A DNA stretch of 64,000 bases from an uncultured Bacteroides sp. (GCF_963677685.1 NZ_OY782186.1:2604001-2668000); one strand, 5' to 3'; shown: positions 34,462 through 46,273, numbered from the stretch's first letter. Notes: generated by a model not told the origin, from the letters alone. Made by a program: numbers and translations.

Positions 34462-36594
34462 ATGACAGCATTCAGCAAACTCATATCTTCTGTCCTCAAT
34501 ATCTCTGAGAAGCAAATAGAGAAGACTCTTGAGCTACTAAATGAAGGTGCCACGATACCATTTATTAGCAGGTATCGTAAAGAAGTAACCGGTGCATTAG
34601 ACGAAGTTCAAATAGAGAATATCAAAGAGCAATATGACAAGATAAAAGAATTAATCAGCCGTAAAGAAACAATTCTAAAAACGATTAATGAGCAAGAGAA
34701 ATTAACGCCTGAAATACAAGAACGTATTGCCAACACATGGGATTCCGTTTCATTAGAAGACATATACTTACCCTACAAACCGAAAAAGAGAACAAGAGCT
34801 GAAATAGCTCGCCAAAAAGGACTTGAACCGTTGGCTCTAGCAATTATGATGCAAAAAGAAAGCCGTATCACTCAAAAAGCGATTGCTTTCGTAAAAGGAG
34901 AGATAAAAAATGCCGATGAAGCGATTAAAGGGGCTCAAGACATCATTGCAGAAAAAATAAATGAAGATGAGCGGGCACGCAATCAAATAAGAAACAAATA
35001 TAATAGGCAAGCTGTCATCACCGCAAAAGTAGTGAAAGGTAAAGAGGAAGAAGCTGCAAAATACAGAGATTATTTCAACTATTCTGAAGAACTCAGACGA
35101 TGTACATCTCATAGAGTATTAGCTATCCGTCGGGCAGAAAGTGAAGGATTGTTAAGAGTTAATATAAGCGCAGAAGATGATGAATGTGTGGAGACGTTAA
35201 AACGGCAATTTATTTACAGCAATAATGAGTGTGCAAAATACATGGCTGAAACTGTTCAAGATGCGTATAAAAGATTACTTAAACCTTCTATTGAAACAGA
35301 ATACGGAACAATTAGTAAAGAGAAAGCAGACAAGGAGGCGATACGGGTCTTTGCCGAAAATCTTCGCCAGCTGCTTTTAGCTCCGCCATTAGGACAAAAA
35401 AGAGTTCTAGCAATTGACCCCGGCTTCCGAACGGGTTGCAAGATTGTCTGCCTGGATGAACAGGGTAATTTATTGCACAATGAAAACATTTACCCTCACC
35501 CTCCCATTGATAAACGTACGGAAGCTGCTTCAAAACTAAGAAAAATGGTCGAAGCATACAACATTGAAGCCATAGCTATCGGCAATGGAACAGCTAGCCG
35601 AGAAACAGAGAATTTCATCAGTAAACAACAGTTCGACCGTGAAGTGAAAGTGTTTGTGGTTAGTGAACAAGGAGCATCAATTTATTCTGCATCTAAAATA
35701 GCGCGAGACGAGTTTCCTGAATATGATGTAACAGTCAGAGGGGCTATATCCATCGGCCGTCGACTCATGGATCCTTTGGCTGAATTAGTAAAAATAGATC
35801 CTAAATCAATTGGTGTAGGACAATATCAACACGATGTAGATCAGGGAAAGTTAAAAAAATCTCTTGAACAAACCGTTAAAAATAGTGTAAACCTTGTAGG
35901 AGTAAATTTGAACACAGCCAGCAGCCATTTACTTACCTATATCTCAGGATTAGGTCCCCAATTAGCTCAGAACGTTGTTAATTATAGAGCAGAAAATGGT
36001 GCGTTCAAATCTCGCAAAGAATTAATGAATGTCCCGCGGATGGGAGCAAAAGCTTTTGAGCAATGCGCCGGATTTTTACGAATACCTCAAGCAGTTAATC
36101 CTCTAGATAATACCGCAGTACACCCTGAAAGCTATCACATTGTTGAAAAGATGGCAAAGGATCTAAAATGTACCGTGAACGATCTGATAAGAAACAAAGA
36201 ATTAAGGCTTCAAATTAATTTAGATAAATATATTACTCCTACGACAGGACTTCCCACTTTACACGATATTATGCAAGAATTGGATAAGCCGGGAAGAGAT
36301 CCCCGGCAAACAATCCAAATATTTGAATTCGATAAAAGTGTTCGCACCATACAAGATTTAAAGGAAGGAATGGTACTACCGGGTATTGTAGGAAACATCA
36401 CTAATTTTGGAGCTTTTGTCGACATAGGAATCAAAGAGAATGGCTTGGTTCATTTGTCACAAATGGCCGAAAAATACATTAGTGATCCTACCGAAGTAGT
36501 ATCCATACACCAACATGTGATGGTGAAAATACTCAGCGTAGATATGGATAGGAAACGTATCCAATTAACAATGATTGGAATAGAGCAAGGTTAA
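34462..36594 (+). CDS. tex: Tex-family RNA-binding protein
   Basis: A 710-residue protein, near the usual family length. The order is: helical N-terminal region (PFISRYRKEVTG), a YqgF/RNase H-like domain from about 315 (VLAIDPGFRTG, Asp319), a helix-hairpin-helix pair (ISGLGPQLAQNVV; MGAKAFEQCAGFLRI), and an S1 RNA-binding domain at about 636-705 (GIVGNITNFGAFVDIG, LVHLSQM). Tex proteins bind nucleic acid and affect transcription. The precise role is unsettled. The gene stands alone with its own promoter. Confidence 0.96.
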   Translation: MTAFSKLISSVLNISEKQIEKTLELLNEGATIPFISRYRKEVTGALDEVQIENIKEQYDKIKELISRKETILKTINEQEKLTPEIQERIANTWDSVSLEDIYLPYKPKKRTRAEIARQKGLEPLALAIMMQKESRITQKAIAFVKGEIKNADEAIKGAQDIIAEKINEDERARNQIRNKYNRQAVITAKVVKGKEEEAAKYRDYFNYSEELRRCTSHRVLAIRRAESEGLLRVNISAEDDECVETLKRQFIYSNNECAKYMAETVQDAYKRLLKPSIETEYGTISKEKADKEAIRVFAENLRQLLLAPPLGQKRVLAIDPGFRTGCKIVCLDEQGNLLHNENIYPHPPIDKRTEAASKLRKMVEAYNIEAIAIGNGTASRETENFISKQQFDREVKVFVVSEQGASIYSASKIARDEFPEYDVTVRGAISIGRRLMDPLAELVKIDPKSIGVGQYQHDVDQGKLKKSLEQTVKNSVNLVGVNLNTASSHLLTYISGLGPQLAQNVVNYRAENGAFKSRKELMNVPRMGAKAFEQCAGFLRIPQAVNPLDNTAVHPESYHIVEKMAKDLKCTVNDLIRNKELRLQINLDKYITPTTGLPTLHDIMQELDKPGRDPRQTIQIFEFDKSVRTIQDLKEGMVLPGIVGNITNFGAFVDIGIKENGLVHLSQMAEKYISDPTEVVSIHQHVMVKILSVDMDRKRIQLTMIGIEQG

Positions 36595-36632
36595 TTATAT
36601 AAGTACTTTTAACCTACTCACAAAAGAGTATA

Positions 36633-37496
36633 TTATTGAATTTGTTTTTTTCGCTCAAAAAAATAAATAATACTCATAGTTGCCAGGATCAGTAAAGCAG
36701 TACAAATAATAGAGCCTTCAAAGCCAAAATCACCTCCATTAAGAAGCCTCTGATCAGATAGTTTCAAAGTAAGCAGAGAAGAACCAAAACTGGTTCCACT
36801 AACTTCAAATCCCAAAACTGATCCTTGCAACCAATTCCAAAAAATATGCAATACTAAAGAGAAAGAAAGATTATGCGTATACATAAAAGCAGAACCTAAT
36901 AGCAAACCTGCTAGAAAAATATTCAAGATAGACAATAAATCAACATTAGGATTGAAAATATGGAGTAAAGCAAACACAATAGAAGAAACAAATAAAGCAA
37001 CAAATTTATTCATATACGACATTAAACGTGAAAGCATATAACCACGTAACATGATTTCTTCACCTAATGCAGCGATAATAAAAAGCACAAAACTGCCAAT
37101 AAGCATTCCCCCATCAAAATGAACAGAGATAATTTTAACTGACCCTAACAAAAGAGTAACCCCAAAACCAATTACATACAGTAAAACTGCAAATCCGATA
37201 GCTAATAGAACATCAGGCATACGTCCTTTGAAACTTAACCCCATATCTGTAATAGGACGACGATCAAGATAACGCAGAAACAAAACAGCACCGCCTAAGA
37301 CACTTAAAAGCATTGCCAAGTTCAGAGCCAGTTGCAATAAAAACGGATAGTTCCATGAGAAAATACCAAAACTCATATAGACTAATATTGACAACAACAT
37401 CGTCAATAAAATAGAAGTTAGCAGACACAAAGGTACAGTAAACCATACAGGAAGTAGTGGAGAAGATGATTGGGGATTAGAAGCAGGTATTCTCAT
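36633..37496 (-). CDS. CPBP-family intramembrane glutamic endopeptidase
   Basis: A 287-residue polytopic protein from the ATG at 37496 (MRIPASNPQ). The frame extends to 37556, but the shorter start gives a normal N-terminus. The Abi/CPBP motifs are complete: E146-E147-x3-R151 (GEEIMLRGYML), F175-x3-H179 and H217-x3-N221. Members are membrane-embedded proteases related to Rce1. Bacterial roles include processing of peptides and self-immunity. It is convergent with tex and divergent from the LRR gene, with no partner to suggest a substrate. Confidence 0.92.
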   Translation of the reverse strand: MRIPASNPQSSSPLLPVWFTVPLCLLTSILLTMLLSILVYMSFGIFSWNYPFLLQLALNLAMLLSVLGGAVLFLRYLDRRPITDMGLSFKGRMPDVLLAIGFAVLLYVIGFGVTLLLGSVKIISVHFDGGMLIGSFVLFIIAALGEEIMLRGYMLSRLMSYMNKFVALFVSSIVFALLHIFNPNVDLLSILNIFLAGLLLGSAFMYTHNLSFSLVLHIFWNWLQGSVLGFEVSGTSFGSSLLTLKLSDQRLLNGGDFGFEGSIICTALLILATMSIIYFFERKKQIQ

Positions 37497-37575
37497 AATT
37501 CTATCATATTTGTATCTCGTAACAAAAATAGGTATAAAAAAACAAAAAGCCCACAAGCTACTAAAGTATATTTTG

Positions 37576-37583
37576 TATATTTG
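37576..37583 (+). promoter_or_regulatory. Promoter -7 box of the LRR gene (TATATTTG)
   Basis: Exact TAnnTTTG match, 23 bp before the ATG at 37607. Confidence 0.6.
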
Positions 37584-37606
37584 TCATAAACATCTATCTT
37601 AAAAGC

Positions 37607-38647
37607 ATGAAAATAAAGCATTTACTCGCCATAATGGCTCTTTCTGTAATACATATTACCGGACTTACCGCACAAATAAGAACTTTCTTTGTAACAAAAC
37701 CTGGAACGATGATTTCCAATCTGACTAGAGAGGAAGCTCGTACCACCACCCATCTTACTTTGACAGGTAAACTAAATGCTATAGATTTCAAACATCTGCG
37801 TGATGATTTTGATCAGCTTCAAGTATTGGACATCTCAAATGCCCAAATAAAAATGTATATTGGTAAACAAGGAACCTACTCAAACAAATTCTATGTATAT
37901 CCCCCCAATTGTATACCCGCATATGCTTTTTGTAAACAAGAGAATGGAAAGTACATCGGTAAATCTACACTCAAAAAAATAATTCTTTCCGAAAAAACGA
38001 GAAACATTGAAGATGCAGCTTTTAAAGGATGCCAAAATTTAGCAATATGCCAGATAAGAAAAAAGACCCCTCCTAACCTACTACCGGAAGGATTAAGCGA
38101 TAGCATAACTGCCATTTTTGTTCCTCTAGGCAGTACCGACGAATATAGAAGAAAAACAAGATGGAGCAACTTTGCTTTTATAGAAGGAGAGCCAGTGGAA
38201 GCTAATATAAAAGTAGGATTACTTGGAACACTCGAAAATGAAATAATGAAAAAAGGCATCCAACCTAAAAACATTAATTTCCTCACTATAGAAGGGAAAA
38301 TGGATAATACTGATTTCAAGCTAATAGCTGATTACATGCCCAATTTAGTTGCGATAGACCTAAGCAAAACAAATGCCACAGTCATCCCCGAATTCACCTT
38401 CGCTCAAAAAAAATATTTACTTCGAATCCAGCTACCTCACAAACTAAAAATAATAGGGCAACGCGCATTTAGCAACTGCGGGCGTCTTTGTGGCACCCTT
38501 GAACTCCCTCCTACTATTACGGCGATAGAGTATGGCGCTTTTATGGGATGCGATAAGCTCCATAGAGTTGTAGCTACAAGCAATAACATTACTACTTTGG
38601 GAGATAATCTTTTTGGCAAAAGTAATAGCAAACTAATTTATAGGTAA
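37607..38647 (+). CDS. BspA-type leucine-rich-repeat secreted protein
   Basis: A 346-residue protein with a signal peptide (IMALSVIHITGLTAQ). Two LRR_5/BspA-like blocks are visible: about 45-150 (LQVLDISNAQI, CIPAYAFCKQ, FKGCQNL) and about 225-340 (LVAIDLSKTNATVIPEFTFAQ, LKIIGQRAFSNC, ITAIEYGAFMGCDKL). Each block begins with a similar phrase (LTLTGKLNAIDFKHL / LTIEGKMDNTDFKLI), suggesting an internal duplication. Members are surface or secreted proteins involved in adhesion. There is no C-terminal secretion tag; the frame ends SNSKLIYR. It is a monocistronic unit ending in the terminator at 38670-38716. Confidence 0.85.
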   Translation: MKIKHLLAIMALSVIHITGLTAQIRTFFVTKPGTMISNLTREEARTTTHLTLTGKLNAIDFKHLRDDFDQLQVLDISNAQIKMYIGKQGTYSNKFYVYPPNCIPAYAFCKQENGKYIGKSTLKKIILSEKTRNIEDAAFKGCQNLAICQIRKKTPPNLLPEGLSDSITAIFVPLGSTDEYRRKTRWSNFAFIEGEPVEANIKVGLLGTLENEIMKKGIQPKNINFLTIEGKMDNTDFKLIADYMPNLVAIDLSKTNATVIPEFTFAQKKYLLRIQLPHKLKIIGQRAFSNCGRLCGTLELPPTITAIEYGAFMGCDKLHRVVATSNNITTLGDNLFGKSNSKLIYR

Positions 38648-38669
38648 CCGAAATTTGAGCCTAAACAAA

Positions 38670-38716
38670 AAAGTCCCGTTGTAATTAGCATTGCTTTCCT
38701 ACAACGGGACTTTTTA
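38670..38716. terminator. Strong bidirectional terminator
   Basis: A 12-bp perfect stem, AGTCCCGTTGTA / TACAACGGGACT, with a 16-nt loop. It is preceded by an A-run and followed by T5, between convergent genes. Confidence 0.9.
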
Positions 38717-38747
38717 TTTATCTAAAGAAGACAGATCATCTATCTTA

Positions 38748-40439
<1,692 letters not shown>

Positions 40440-40459
40440 TCAATCTGGCATAAAAGTGT

Positions 40460-40467
40460 TACCTTTG
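40460..40467 (+). promoter_or_regulatory. Candidate grpE promoter -7 box (TACCTTTG)
   Basis: Plus-strand TAnnTTTG match. It would give a leader of about 110 nt before grpE. A sigma-54-like element lies inside that leader (40495-40510). Confidence 0.5.
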
Positions 40468-40494
40468 CCGGTCATTTCAAGGGAAAGTATAAAC

Positions 40495-40510
40495 TGGCAA
40501 AGTTTTTGCA
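40495..40510 (+). promoter_or_regulatory. Sigma-54-like -24/-12 element upstream of grpE (tentative)
   Basis: TGGCAAAGTTTTTGCA has GG and GC dinucleotides 12 bp apart, as required for RpoN (consensus TGGCAC-N5-TTGCW). It is 75 bp before the grpE ATG. This is one match in AT-rich DNA, so chance is possible. Confidence 0.25.
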
Positions 40511-40584
40511 GTAAAGTTGGCAGATTCAAATCTGACAGGATAAATCCAAATTAATTAGTCTGAATAAAAATAATATAGTAAAAT

Positions 40585-41184
40585 ATGGATCTGAATAACA
40601 AAGAAACATTTGAAGAAAAAGAATTAAAAGCTGAAGACATCCAAGCTCAAGCAGAAGAACAAGTAGATGAAAAAAATGAAACTCAGGAATCTTCTCAGGA
40701 AACAACCCCGCTAACAAAAGAAGAAGAATTGGGAAAAAAGCTAGAAGAAGCACTTGCTTTAGCTGAAGAACAAAAAGATAAATACCTTCGCCTAGCTGCG
40801 GAGTTTGACAACTTCAGAAAACGAACGATAAAAGAAAAAGCTGACTTGATCTTAAATGGTGCAGAAAAAAGCATTAGTAGTATGTTCCCTATTATTGATG
40901 ATTTTGAAAGAGCTGTAAAAACCATTGAAACAGCAACAGATATTGAAGCTGTAAAAGAGGGAGTTACTCTTATTTATAATAAATTCATCGGGATATTAGG
41001 ACAAAACGGAGTCAAAGCTATTGAAACTCATGAAAAAGAGTTGAATACAGACTACCACGAAGCCATCGCTGTTATTCCTTCTCCTTCAGAAGAGTTAAAA
41101 GGAAAGATACTAGACTGCGTACAAACCGGATACACTCTAAACGAAAAAGTGATCCGCCATGCTAAAGTAGTTGTGGGAGAATAA
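40585..41184 (+). CDS. grpE: Nucleotide exchange factor GrpE
   Basis: A 199-residue protein. The first 60 residues are a Glu/Lys-rich, probably disordered tail, followed by the long dimerising helix (ALAEEQKDKYLRLAAEFDNFRKRT) and the C-terminal beta domain ending in GYTLNEKVIRHAKVVVG. It releases ADP from DnaK. dnaJ follows after 42 bp, giving a chaperone operon. dnaK is not in the window. Confidence 0.97.
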   Translation: MDLNNKETFEEKELKAEDIQAQAEEQVDEKNETQESSQETTPLTKEEELGKKLEEALALAEEQKDKYLRLAAEFDNFRKRTIKEKADLILNGAEKSISSMFPIIDDFERAVKTIETATDIEAVKEGVTLIYNKFIGILGQNGVKAIETHEKELNTDYHEAIAVIPSPSEELKGKILDCVQTGYTLNEKVIRHAKVVVGE

Positions 41185-41226
41185 TAGAAAGAATTTAAAC
41201 TACTTTTTTATCAATAAAAAAAGATT

Positions 41227-42402
41227 ATGGCAAAAAGAGATTATTACGAAGTGCTAGAAGTCGGTAAAGACGCAACAGCAGATCAAATAAAAAAAGCATA
41301 TAGAAAAAAAGCGATAGAATTTCATCCGGACAAGAACCCGGGCGACAAAATCGCAGAAGAGAAATTTAAAGAAGCTGCCGAAGCTTATGACGTACTTAGC
41401 GATCCAGATAAACGTGCCCGATACGATCAGTTTGGGCATGCAGGTATGAGCGGCGCCGCAGGAAACGGTGGACCATTTGGAGGAGGCTTTAGCGGAAACA
41501 TGTCCATGGATGATATCTTCTCAATGTTTGGTGATATCTTTGGTGGGCACTCTAGCGGAGGCTTTGGCGGATTCGGAGGTTTTGGTGGCGGCGGCGGCCA
41601 ACAGCAAAGGCGATATAGAGGTTCTGATCTCCGGGTAAAAGTAAAACTTAACCTCAAAGAGATATCTACCGGAATTGAAAAGAAATTTAAGCTTAAAAAA
41701 TATGTAGCCTGCTCACATTGTCACGGTTCAGGCGCAGAAGGTAATAGCGGTTCGGAAACCTGTCCAACCTGTAAAGGTAGCGGTACTGTTATCCGCAACC
41801 AACAAACCATTTTAGGAACGATGCAAACTCGCGTAAACTGTCCTACATGTGGTGGAGAAGGTAAGATCATCAAAGAGAAATGTAAGCACTGTAACGGAGA
41901 AGGAATAGAATACGGCGAAGAATTAGTAAGCGTAAATATCCCGGCCGGTGTTGCAGAAGGTATGCAACTCTCTATGAGCGGAAAAGGAAATGCCGGAAAG
42001 CATAACGGAGTTCCGGGAGATCTACTGATTGTGGTTGAAGAAGAAGCACACTCAGAACTCATACGCGATGAAAACGACCTCATTTATAATCTATTACTAA
42101 GTGTCCCAACAGCAACTTTAGGAGGAGCTGTAGAGATACCTACAATTGATAGCAAAGTTAAAGTAAAGATCGATCCGGGTACGCAGCCTGGCAAGGTTTT
42201 AAGACTTCGCGGAAAAGGCTTACCTAGTGTTAATGGATATGGCACTGGAGACTTGTTAGTCAATGTAAGTGTTTACATACCGGAAACATTAAACAAAGAA
42301 GAAAAAAGCATCTTAGAAAAGCTCCAAGATTCAGAAAACTTCAAACCTAATAGCTCAATCAAAGAAAAAATATTCAAGAAATTTAAAAATCTCTTTGATT
42401 AA
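41227..42402 (+). CDS. dnaJ: Chaperone DnaJ
   Basis: A 391-residue type I Hsp40. It has a J domain with HPD (FHPDKNPG), a long Gly/Phe-rich linker (residues about 75-135, with repeated GGF), a zinc-binding domain with four CxxCxGxG repeats ([32 protein letters not shown]), and a C-terminal substrate-binding domain. It stimulates DnaK ATPase. It is co-transcribed with grpE, and the transcript ends at 42424-42473. Confidence 0.98.
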   Translation: MAKRDYYEVLEVGKDATADQIKKAYRKKAIEFHPDKNPGDKIAEEKFKEAAEAYDVLSDPDKRARYDQFGHAGMSGAAGNGGPFGGGFSGNMSMDDIFSMFGDIFGGHSSGGFGGFGGFGGGGGQQQRRYRGSDLRVKVKLNLKEISTGIEKKFKLKKYVACSHCHGSGAEGNSGSETCPTCKGSGTVIRNQQTILGTMQTRVNCPTCGGEGKIIKEKCKHCNGEGIEYGEELVSVNIPAGVAEGMQLSMSGKGNAGKHNGVPGDLLIVVEEEAHSELIRDENDLIYNLLLSVPTATLGGAVEIPTIDSKVKVKIDPGTQPGKVLRLRGKGLPSVNGYGTGDLLVNVSVYIPETLNKEEKSILEKLQDSENFKPNSSIKEKIFKKFKNLFD

Positions 42403-42423
42403 CAAAGATACCCTCTAAATAAG

Positions 42424-42473
42424 AAGAGCCATTTTCTACCGTTTCATTATTCTCGGTAAAAAATGGCTCTTTC
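42424..42473. terminator. Terminator between dnaJ and the Wzz-type gene
   Basis: A hairpin with outer arms AAGAGCCATTTT and AAAAATGGCTCTT and inner TACCG/CGGTA, with T-rich flanks. It is usable from both convergent genes. Confidence 0.8.
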
Positions 42474-42488
42474 TATTTATCTATGTTT

Positions 42489-43601
42489 CTAAGCTACATT
42501 CTTCGGTTTCTTCCAAGCAGCGAATAAATCTTTCACAAACAAAATCCACCCAACACTGCCCACACCAGCTAAAAAGATGAAGCCAATCAAGATCATTATC
42601 TTATTAGGTTTCGCTGGCTTCAAAGGTACTGTAGCAGGTTGAACAACAGTATAAACAGGCGTAATTTCCTGCACCTTAGCCTTAGACATTTGAAGCTGTT
42701 GTGCTACCTGATTATATACACCATAAGCTAAAGTTACCTCATTCTGTAAACGTTCTTGTTCGGCGCGAAAACTCTGCATCACCACATTAAGGTTTCCATC
42801 AGCATAATGAGCATACTTTTGTTGGGCAATAGAATAATTCTCTTTAGCCTCTTTATAAAGCTTCTCAGTAAAAGCCAAATCATGCCGAGCCTTATTTGTC
42901 CGATAATCAGTGATATAATTTTGCAGATTACGCATCACAGTATCCGTCAACGAAGCCGAGATCAAAGGATCCTGCATCAAAACAGAAAGAGTCGTTACCC
43001 CCGATTTTTTATCCACAGAAACCGTAATACGATCACTCAAATCATCAGCGATACGAGCTTGTTCCATCGTTAATTCGAATGGATTTAATTGAGACGATTT
43101 TTCATCGGGAGCATCCTTAAACAAGGATATCCCCCATCCCAACAACTTAAAAGGAGCACTAATAATCATACCCCACCATGGAGATTTCTGATCTTCATCC
43201 AAATAAGCATACAAAGTTTTCTTTATATTCCCATCCTTACTAATCACCTTTACATCAAACAAGTCTATTAAAAAAGGAGTAGAACTCACGATATCAGGAT
43301 AAAGCTCAGGAGAAAGCGCATCCTGCCCGGATGAATTATTTAAATTTATACCAGCCATAGCAGCAAGAGCCCCCATTCCTCCTGTATTCGTCTTTGCACT
43401 AGTTTCAGGAGCTAACGTCACACTCGTAGAATATTCCTTAGGAATACTTACCGCAACAATAATCCCCAACAAAGCAGCAATACCACAAGACTTAAATACT
43501 GTTTTACGGTTAGCCCAGACTTTCTGCGCCAGTTCTATTAAATCAATTTCCTGTTCCTCTGCCTGCGCAGTAGAAGTTTTTATTTCATTATTAGCACTCA
43601 T
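42489..43601 (-). CDS. Polysaccharide chain-length determinant (Wzz family)
   Basis: A 370-residue inner-membrane protein with the PCP layout: TM1 near residue 40 (CGIAALLGIIVAVSIP), a long coiled periplasmic region with a helical hairpin (about 230-300), and a C-terminal TM preceded by the Pro-rich PVYTVVQPATVPLKPAKPNK. It lacks the cytosolic tyrosine kinase domain of PCP-2a proteins. It controls length or export of surface polysaccharide. It starts 4 bp after the SLBB export protein gene. Confidence 0.9.
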   Translation of the reverse strand: MSANNEIKTSTAQAEEQEIDLIELAQKVWANRKTVFKSCGIAALLGIIVAVSIPKEYSTSVTLAPETSAKTNTGGMGALAAMAGINLNNSSGQDALSPELYPDIVSSTPFLIDLFDVKVISKDGNIKKTLYAYLDEDQKSPWWGMIISAPFKLLGWGISLFKDAPDEKSSQLNPFELTMEQARIADDLSDRITVSVDKKSGVTTLSVLMQDPLISASLTDTVMRNLQNYITDYRTNKARHDLAFTEKLYKEAKENYSIAQQKYAHYADGNLNVVMQSFRAEQERLQNEVTLAYGVYNQVAQQLQMSKAKVQEITPVYTVVQPATVPLKPAKPNKIMILIGFIFLAGVGSVGWILFVKDLFAAWKKPKNVA

Positions 43602-43605
43602 ACAA

Positions 43606-46029
43606 TTACTTAAATAAGTTTACCAATGTTGCAATTACGGCAGCCAAAGAAGCGAAAGACGTACCTAAAGCAACAGTTTCAGCCGTACTCATTTTACGTT
43701 TTTCCTCCTTTCTCGGAATAATAATTTCACATCCCGGCTCAATATCCGAAGCAGAACGAGATTTCAAGCGAGAAACAGTTCCATTCATACGCACCACATA
43801 AGCTCTACGTTTCCTTGCCATAGCATCATAACCTCCCGCCTGATCAATATAGTAACTTAATTTTTTGCCTTCTCTGTACAATACAGTATTTGGATACATC
43901 ACAGCACCTGTGATCTTAACAGTACTGATTAATTCAGGAATAAATAACTGATCATTTTCACGCAACACCATATCATAATCAGAACCCGGATTAGCTAACG
44001 CTTCAGCTAAATTTATGCCCACAGAGTAAGTATCAGCCATATCAAGTGGATCAATGACAATAGAATCTTTCGTATTCCTTCCGGCCATGCGAATAGCATC
44101 TTGTTTTCTCTTAAACTCCTCTATCGTCATCTTTCGAGTCAAACGAGCTCCTTTAATATACGCATCAGGAGTAACTCCGCCGGCTTTTGTTACCAAATCA
44201 CTCAAACGTTCATTTTTCTTAGAAAGAGCATAATTACCTGCAAATAAAACTTCACCCACAACAGCAACATTCTGCTGCGCATGATAAGCAGGGCTTCGGC
44301 GAACATACACTTCATCAAAAGGCTCTAAATGGAAACTATTCCCATTTCCTACAACATACCCATCTTTGAAATCAAAAGAAAAAGTTTTTCCTATAACATT
44401 GCTCAGCTGAGTACTTTTCGGATTCTTTATACGTCTAGTCACATCAATACGAGCAGTAGAAGCAGCCTCGAGCAAACCATCCGCCTGCAATATAAGGTCC
44501 TCAATAGACATGTTGTTAGCATACAAATATGTTCCGGGACTAGCTACTTCACCATGTATTGTAAGAGTGCCCTCCTCTTTTAGATCATTAATGCTAGGGA
44601 TATAAACAATGTCATTCTTTTGCAAAGGTATATCCGGTACCGTTCCTGCAAGCAAAGCTTTCAAATCAACCGGAATAACCTCACGAGAAAGATCTTCATT
44701 CTCTCTATGTATCACAGCCCGATTCATAAAAGCGTCACCCCGTAATCCTTCAGCCTTCTTTATCAACAATTTAACCGTATTCACTGTACCGTCAACCTGA
44801 TATAATCCAGGTCTATAAACAGCTCCCCTTATCTCTACTCTATTCTCAAAACGATCAAGCACTGAACTGACAGACAAAACATCACCATCTTCCACCTTAA
44901 AGACAGAATAGTCCATTTCATCTACATTAAAAATCTGATGCTCGCGACCCGTTTTACGAATTAAGCGCACCGCTTTCTTATATGCTTCTCCCATAAATCC
45001 CCCGGCATACTTCAAAGCCGCAGACAAAGTCTCTCCAGATTTCATCTCATAAAACATCGGTCTTTTTACTTTTCCCGATATCTTAATTAAACAATCATAA
45101 GGGCTAACTATGATAACATCCCCCTCCTGAAGGCGAACATCATCCTTCATTTTTCCTTTCATGATAAAATCATAAACATCCAAATCAGCGATCGTTTTTC
45201 CCGAGCGAACCACCTTTATACTGCGTAGACTACCGATACTATTAACACCGCCTGCACGATACAAAGCATGGAACACAGAAGAGAAAGAAGAAAGAGTATA
45301 CGTGCCTGGAACAGCAACCTCTCCCATTATATTTATTTGTATAGTACGTATCTGTCCTAGAGTCAGTTTAATCTTAGAAGTCGGCGTACTTCCCCCAATA
45401 CCCGAATAAATTTTAGAAAACTCACGCTGTAAATAAGCATTCGCCTCCTTCACAGTCATACCATTAAGATACACAGGCCCAAGGTTGTTAACCAAAATGC
45501 TTCCCTCAGGAGAAATTGTTTGCTGAATTGTATTTTCTGAAACACCCCATACATCTATAATAACCTCATCTCCAGGTCCCAAGCGGTAATCCTGAGGAGT
45601 CGCCATATTCGCATTAGGCTCAAAAGTTAGCCTCCTATTTGTAAAAAGATTATGCCCAAAAATTTGTTCTCCCGAATTCTTATTATTTTCCGAAGCCACC
45701 TCATCTGCACTATCAGTTCCGGTTTTATGTATATCTTTTATACTTTCCTTTTCGTCACCATCATTATCATTTCGTTGGCGGGAAATCGTTGTTTTCTGAT
45801 TATTTGTACCAACAGCCTTCTGACTTTCCTCATATTTAGCCTTTAATCTATCAATCTGTTCAGTTGTTACACCATTTCTCATCAATTCAATAGTCATCTG
45901 CTTTTGAGACTTCCCCTGAGTCTGGGCTTCTTTCAGATACTGAACCACCTGGTCATCAGACATTTGCTGAGCCATAGCCATTCCCGTAAAAAGAGATATA
46001 AAAAGGAATAGCGTAATAAATCTATGCAT
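43606..46029 (-). CDS. Wza-like polysaccharide export protein with multiple SLBB domains
   Basis: An 807-residue protein with a signal peptide (FLFISLFTGMAMAQQ). It has a polysaccharide export domain (DYRLGPGDEVIIDVWG, residues about 145-155 onward) and several SLBB repeats (ITIMGEVAVPGTY-type INIMGEVAVPGTY, VRRPMFYEMKSGETLS-like, LTIHGEVASPGTY, VAVVGEVLFAGNY, VKITGAVMYPNTVLY). A C-terminal hydrophobic segment may be the outer-membrane helix. It exports polysaccharide across the outer membrane with the following Wzz-type protein. No glycosyltransferases are nearby, so the pair serves a locus elsewhere. Confidence 0.92.
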   Translation of the reverse strand: MHRFITLFLFISLFTGMAMAQQMSDDQVVQYLKEAQTQGKSQKQMTIELMRNGVTTEQIDRLKAKYEESQKAVGTNNQKTTISRQRNDNDGDEKESIKDIHKTGTDSADEVASENNKNSGEQIFGHNLFTNRRLTFEPNANMATPQDYRLGPGDEVIIDVWGVSENTIQQTISPEGSILVNNLGPVYLNGMTVKEANAYLQREFSKIYSGIGGSTPTSKIKLTLGQIRTIQINIMGEVAVPGTYTLSSFSSVFHALYRAGGVNSIGSLRSIKVVRSGKTIADLDVYDFIMKGKMKDDVRLQEGDVIIVSPYDCLIKISGKVKRPMFYEMKSGETLSAALKYAGGFMGEAYKKAVRLIRKTGREHQIFNVDEMDYSVFKVEDGDVLSVSSVLDRFENRVEIRGAVYRPGLYQVDGTVNTVKLLIKKAEGLRGDAFMNRAVIHRENEDLSREVIPVDLKALLAGTVPDIPLQKNDIVYIPSINDLKEEGTLTIHGEVASPGTYLYANNMSIEDLILQADGLLEAASTARIDVTRRIKNPKSTQLSNVIGKTFSFDFKDGYVVGNGNSFHLEPFDEVYVRRSPAYHAQQNVAVVGEVLFAGNYALSKKNERLSDLVTKAGGVTPDAYIKGARLTRKMTIEEFKRKQDAIRMAGRNTKDSIVIDPLDMADTYSVGINLAEALANPGSDYDMVLRENDQLFIPELISTVKITGAVMYPNTVLYREGKKLSYYIDQAGGYDAMARKRRAYVVRMNGTVSRLKSRSASDIEPGCEIIIPRKEEKRKMSTAETVALGTSFASLAAVIATLVNLFK

Positions 46030-46273
46030 ACAATAATGTGTTTAATTGTTGAATTCCAAAATATTAAAATTGAATGTAAGCCAAGCGCAAAGTTAGCACA
46101 TTATTTTTTAATAATATACAATTATTTCAGTTTTTAGCTTTTGCAAACAAGAATAGGAAAAGAGTTAAAAAAATGACAAAACTCAAAGTATTAGATAAAA
46201 AGCAAAAATGCATATAGCAGACAAAAAGAGAGAAAAAGTCTCATGTTTATTTTTCATGTATCAAATAAAGTTC

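Noticed and set aside
34372..34515. N-terminal extension of the sensor kinase
   Set aside because: It would overlap the tex start and both promoter boxes. The ATG at 34371 gives a normal signal segment.
41427..41657. Minus-strand proline-rich frame opposite dnaJ
   Set aside because: It is the antisense shadow of the Gly/Phe-rich linker of DnaJ.
42489..46029. Start of a complete capsule locus
   Set aside because: Only Wza- and Wzz-type genes are present. There are no glycosyltransferases, flippase or UpxY/UpxZ-like genes on either side.
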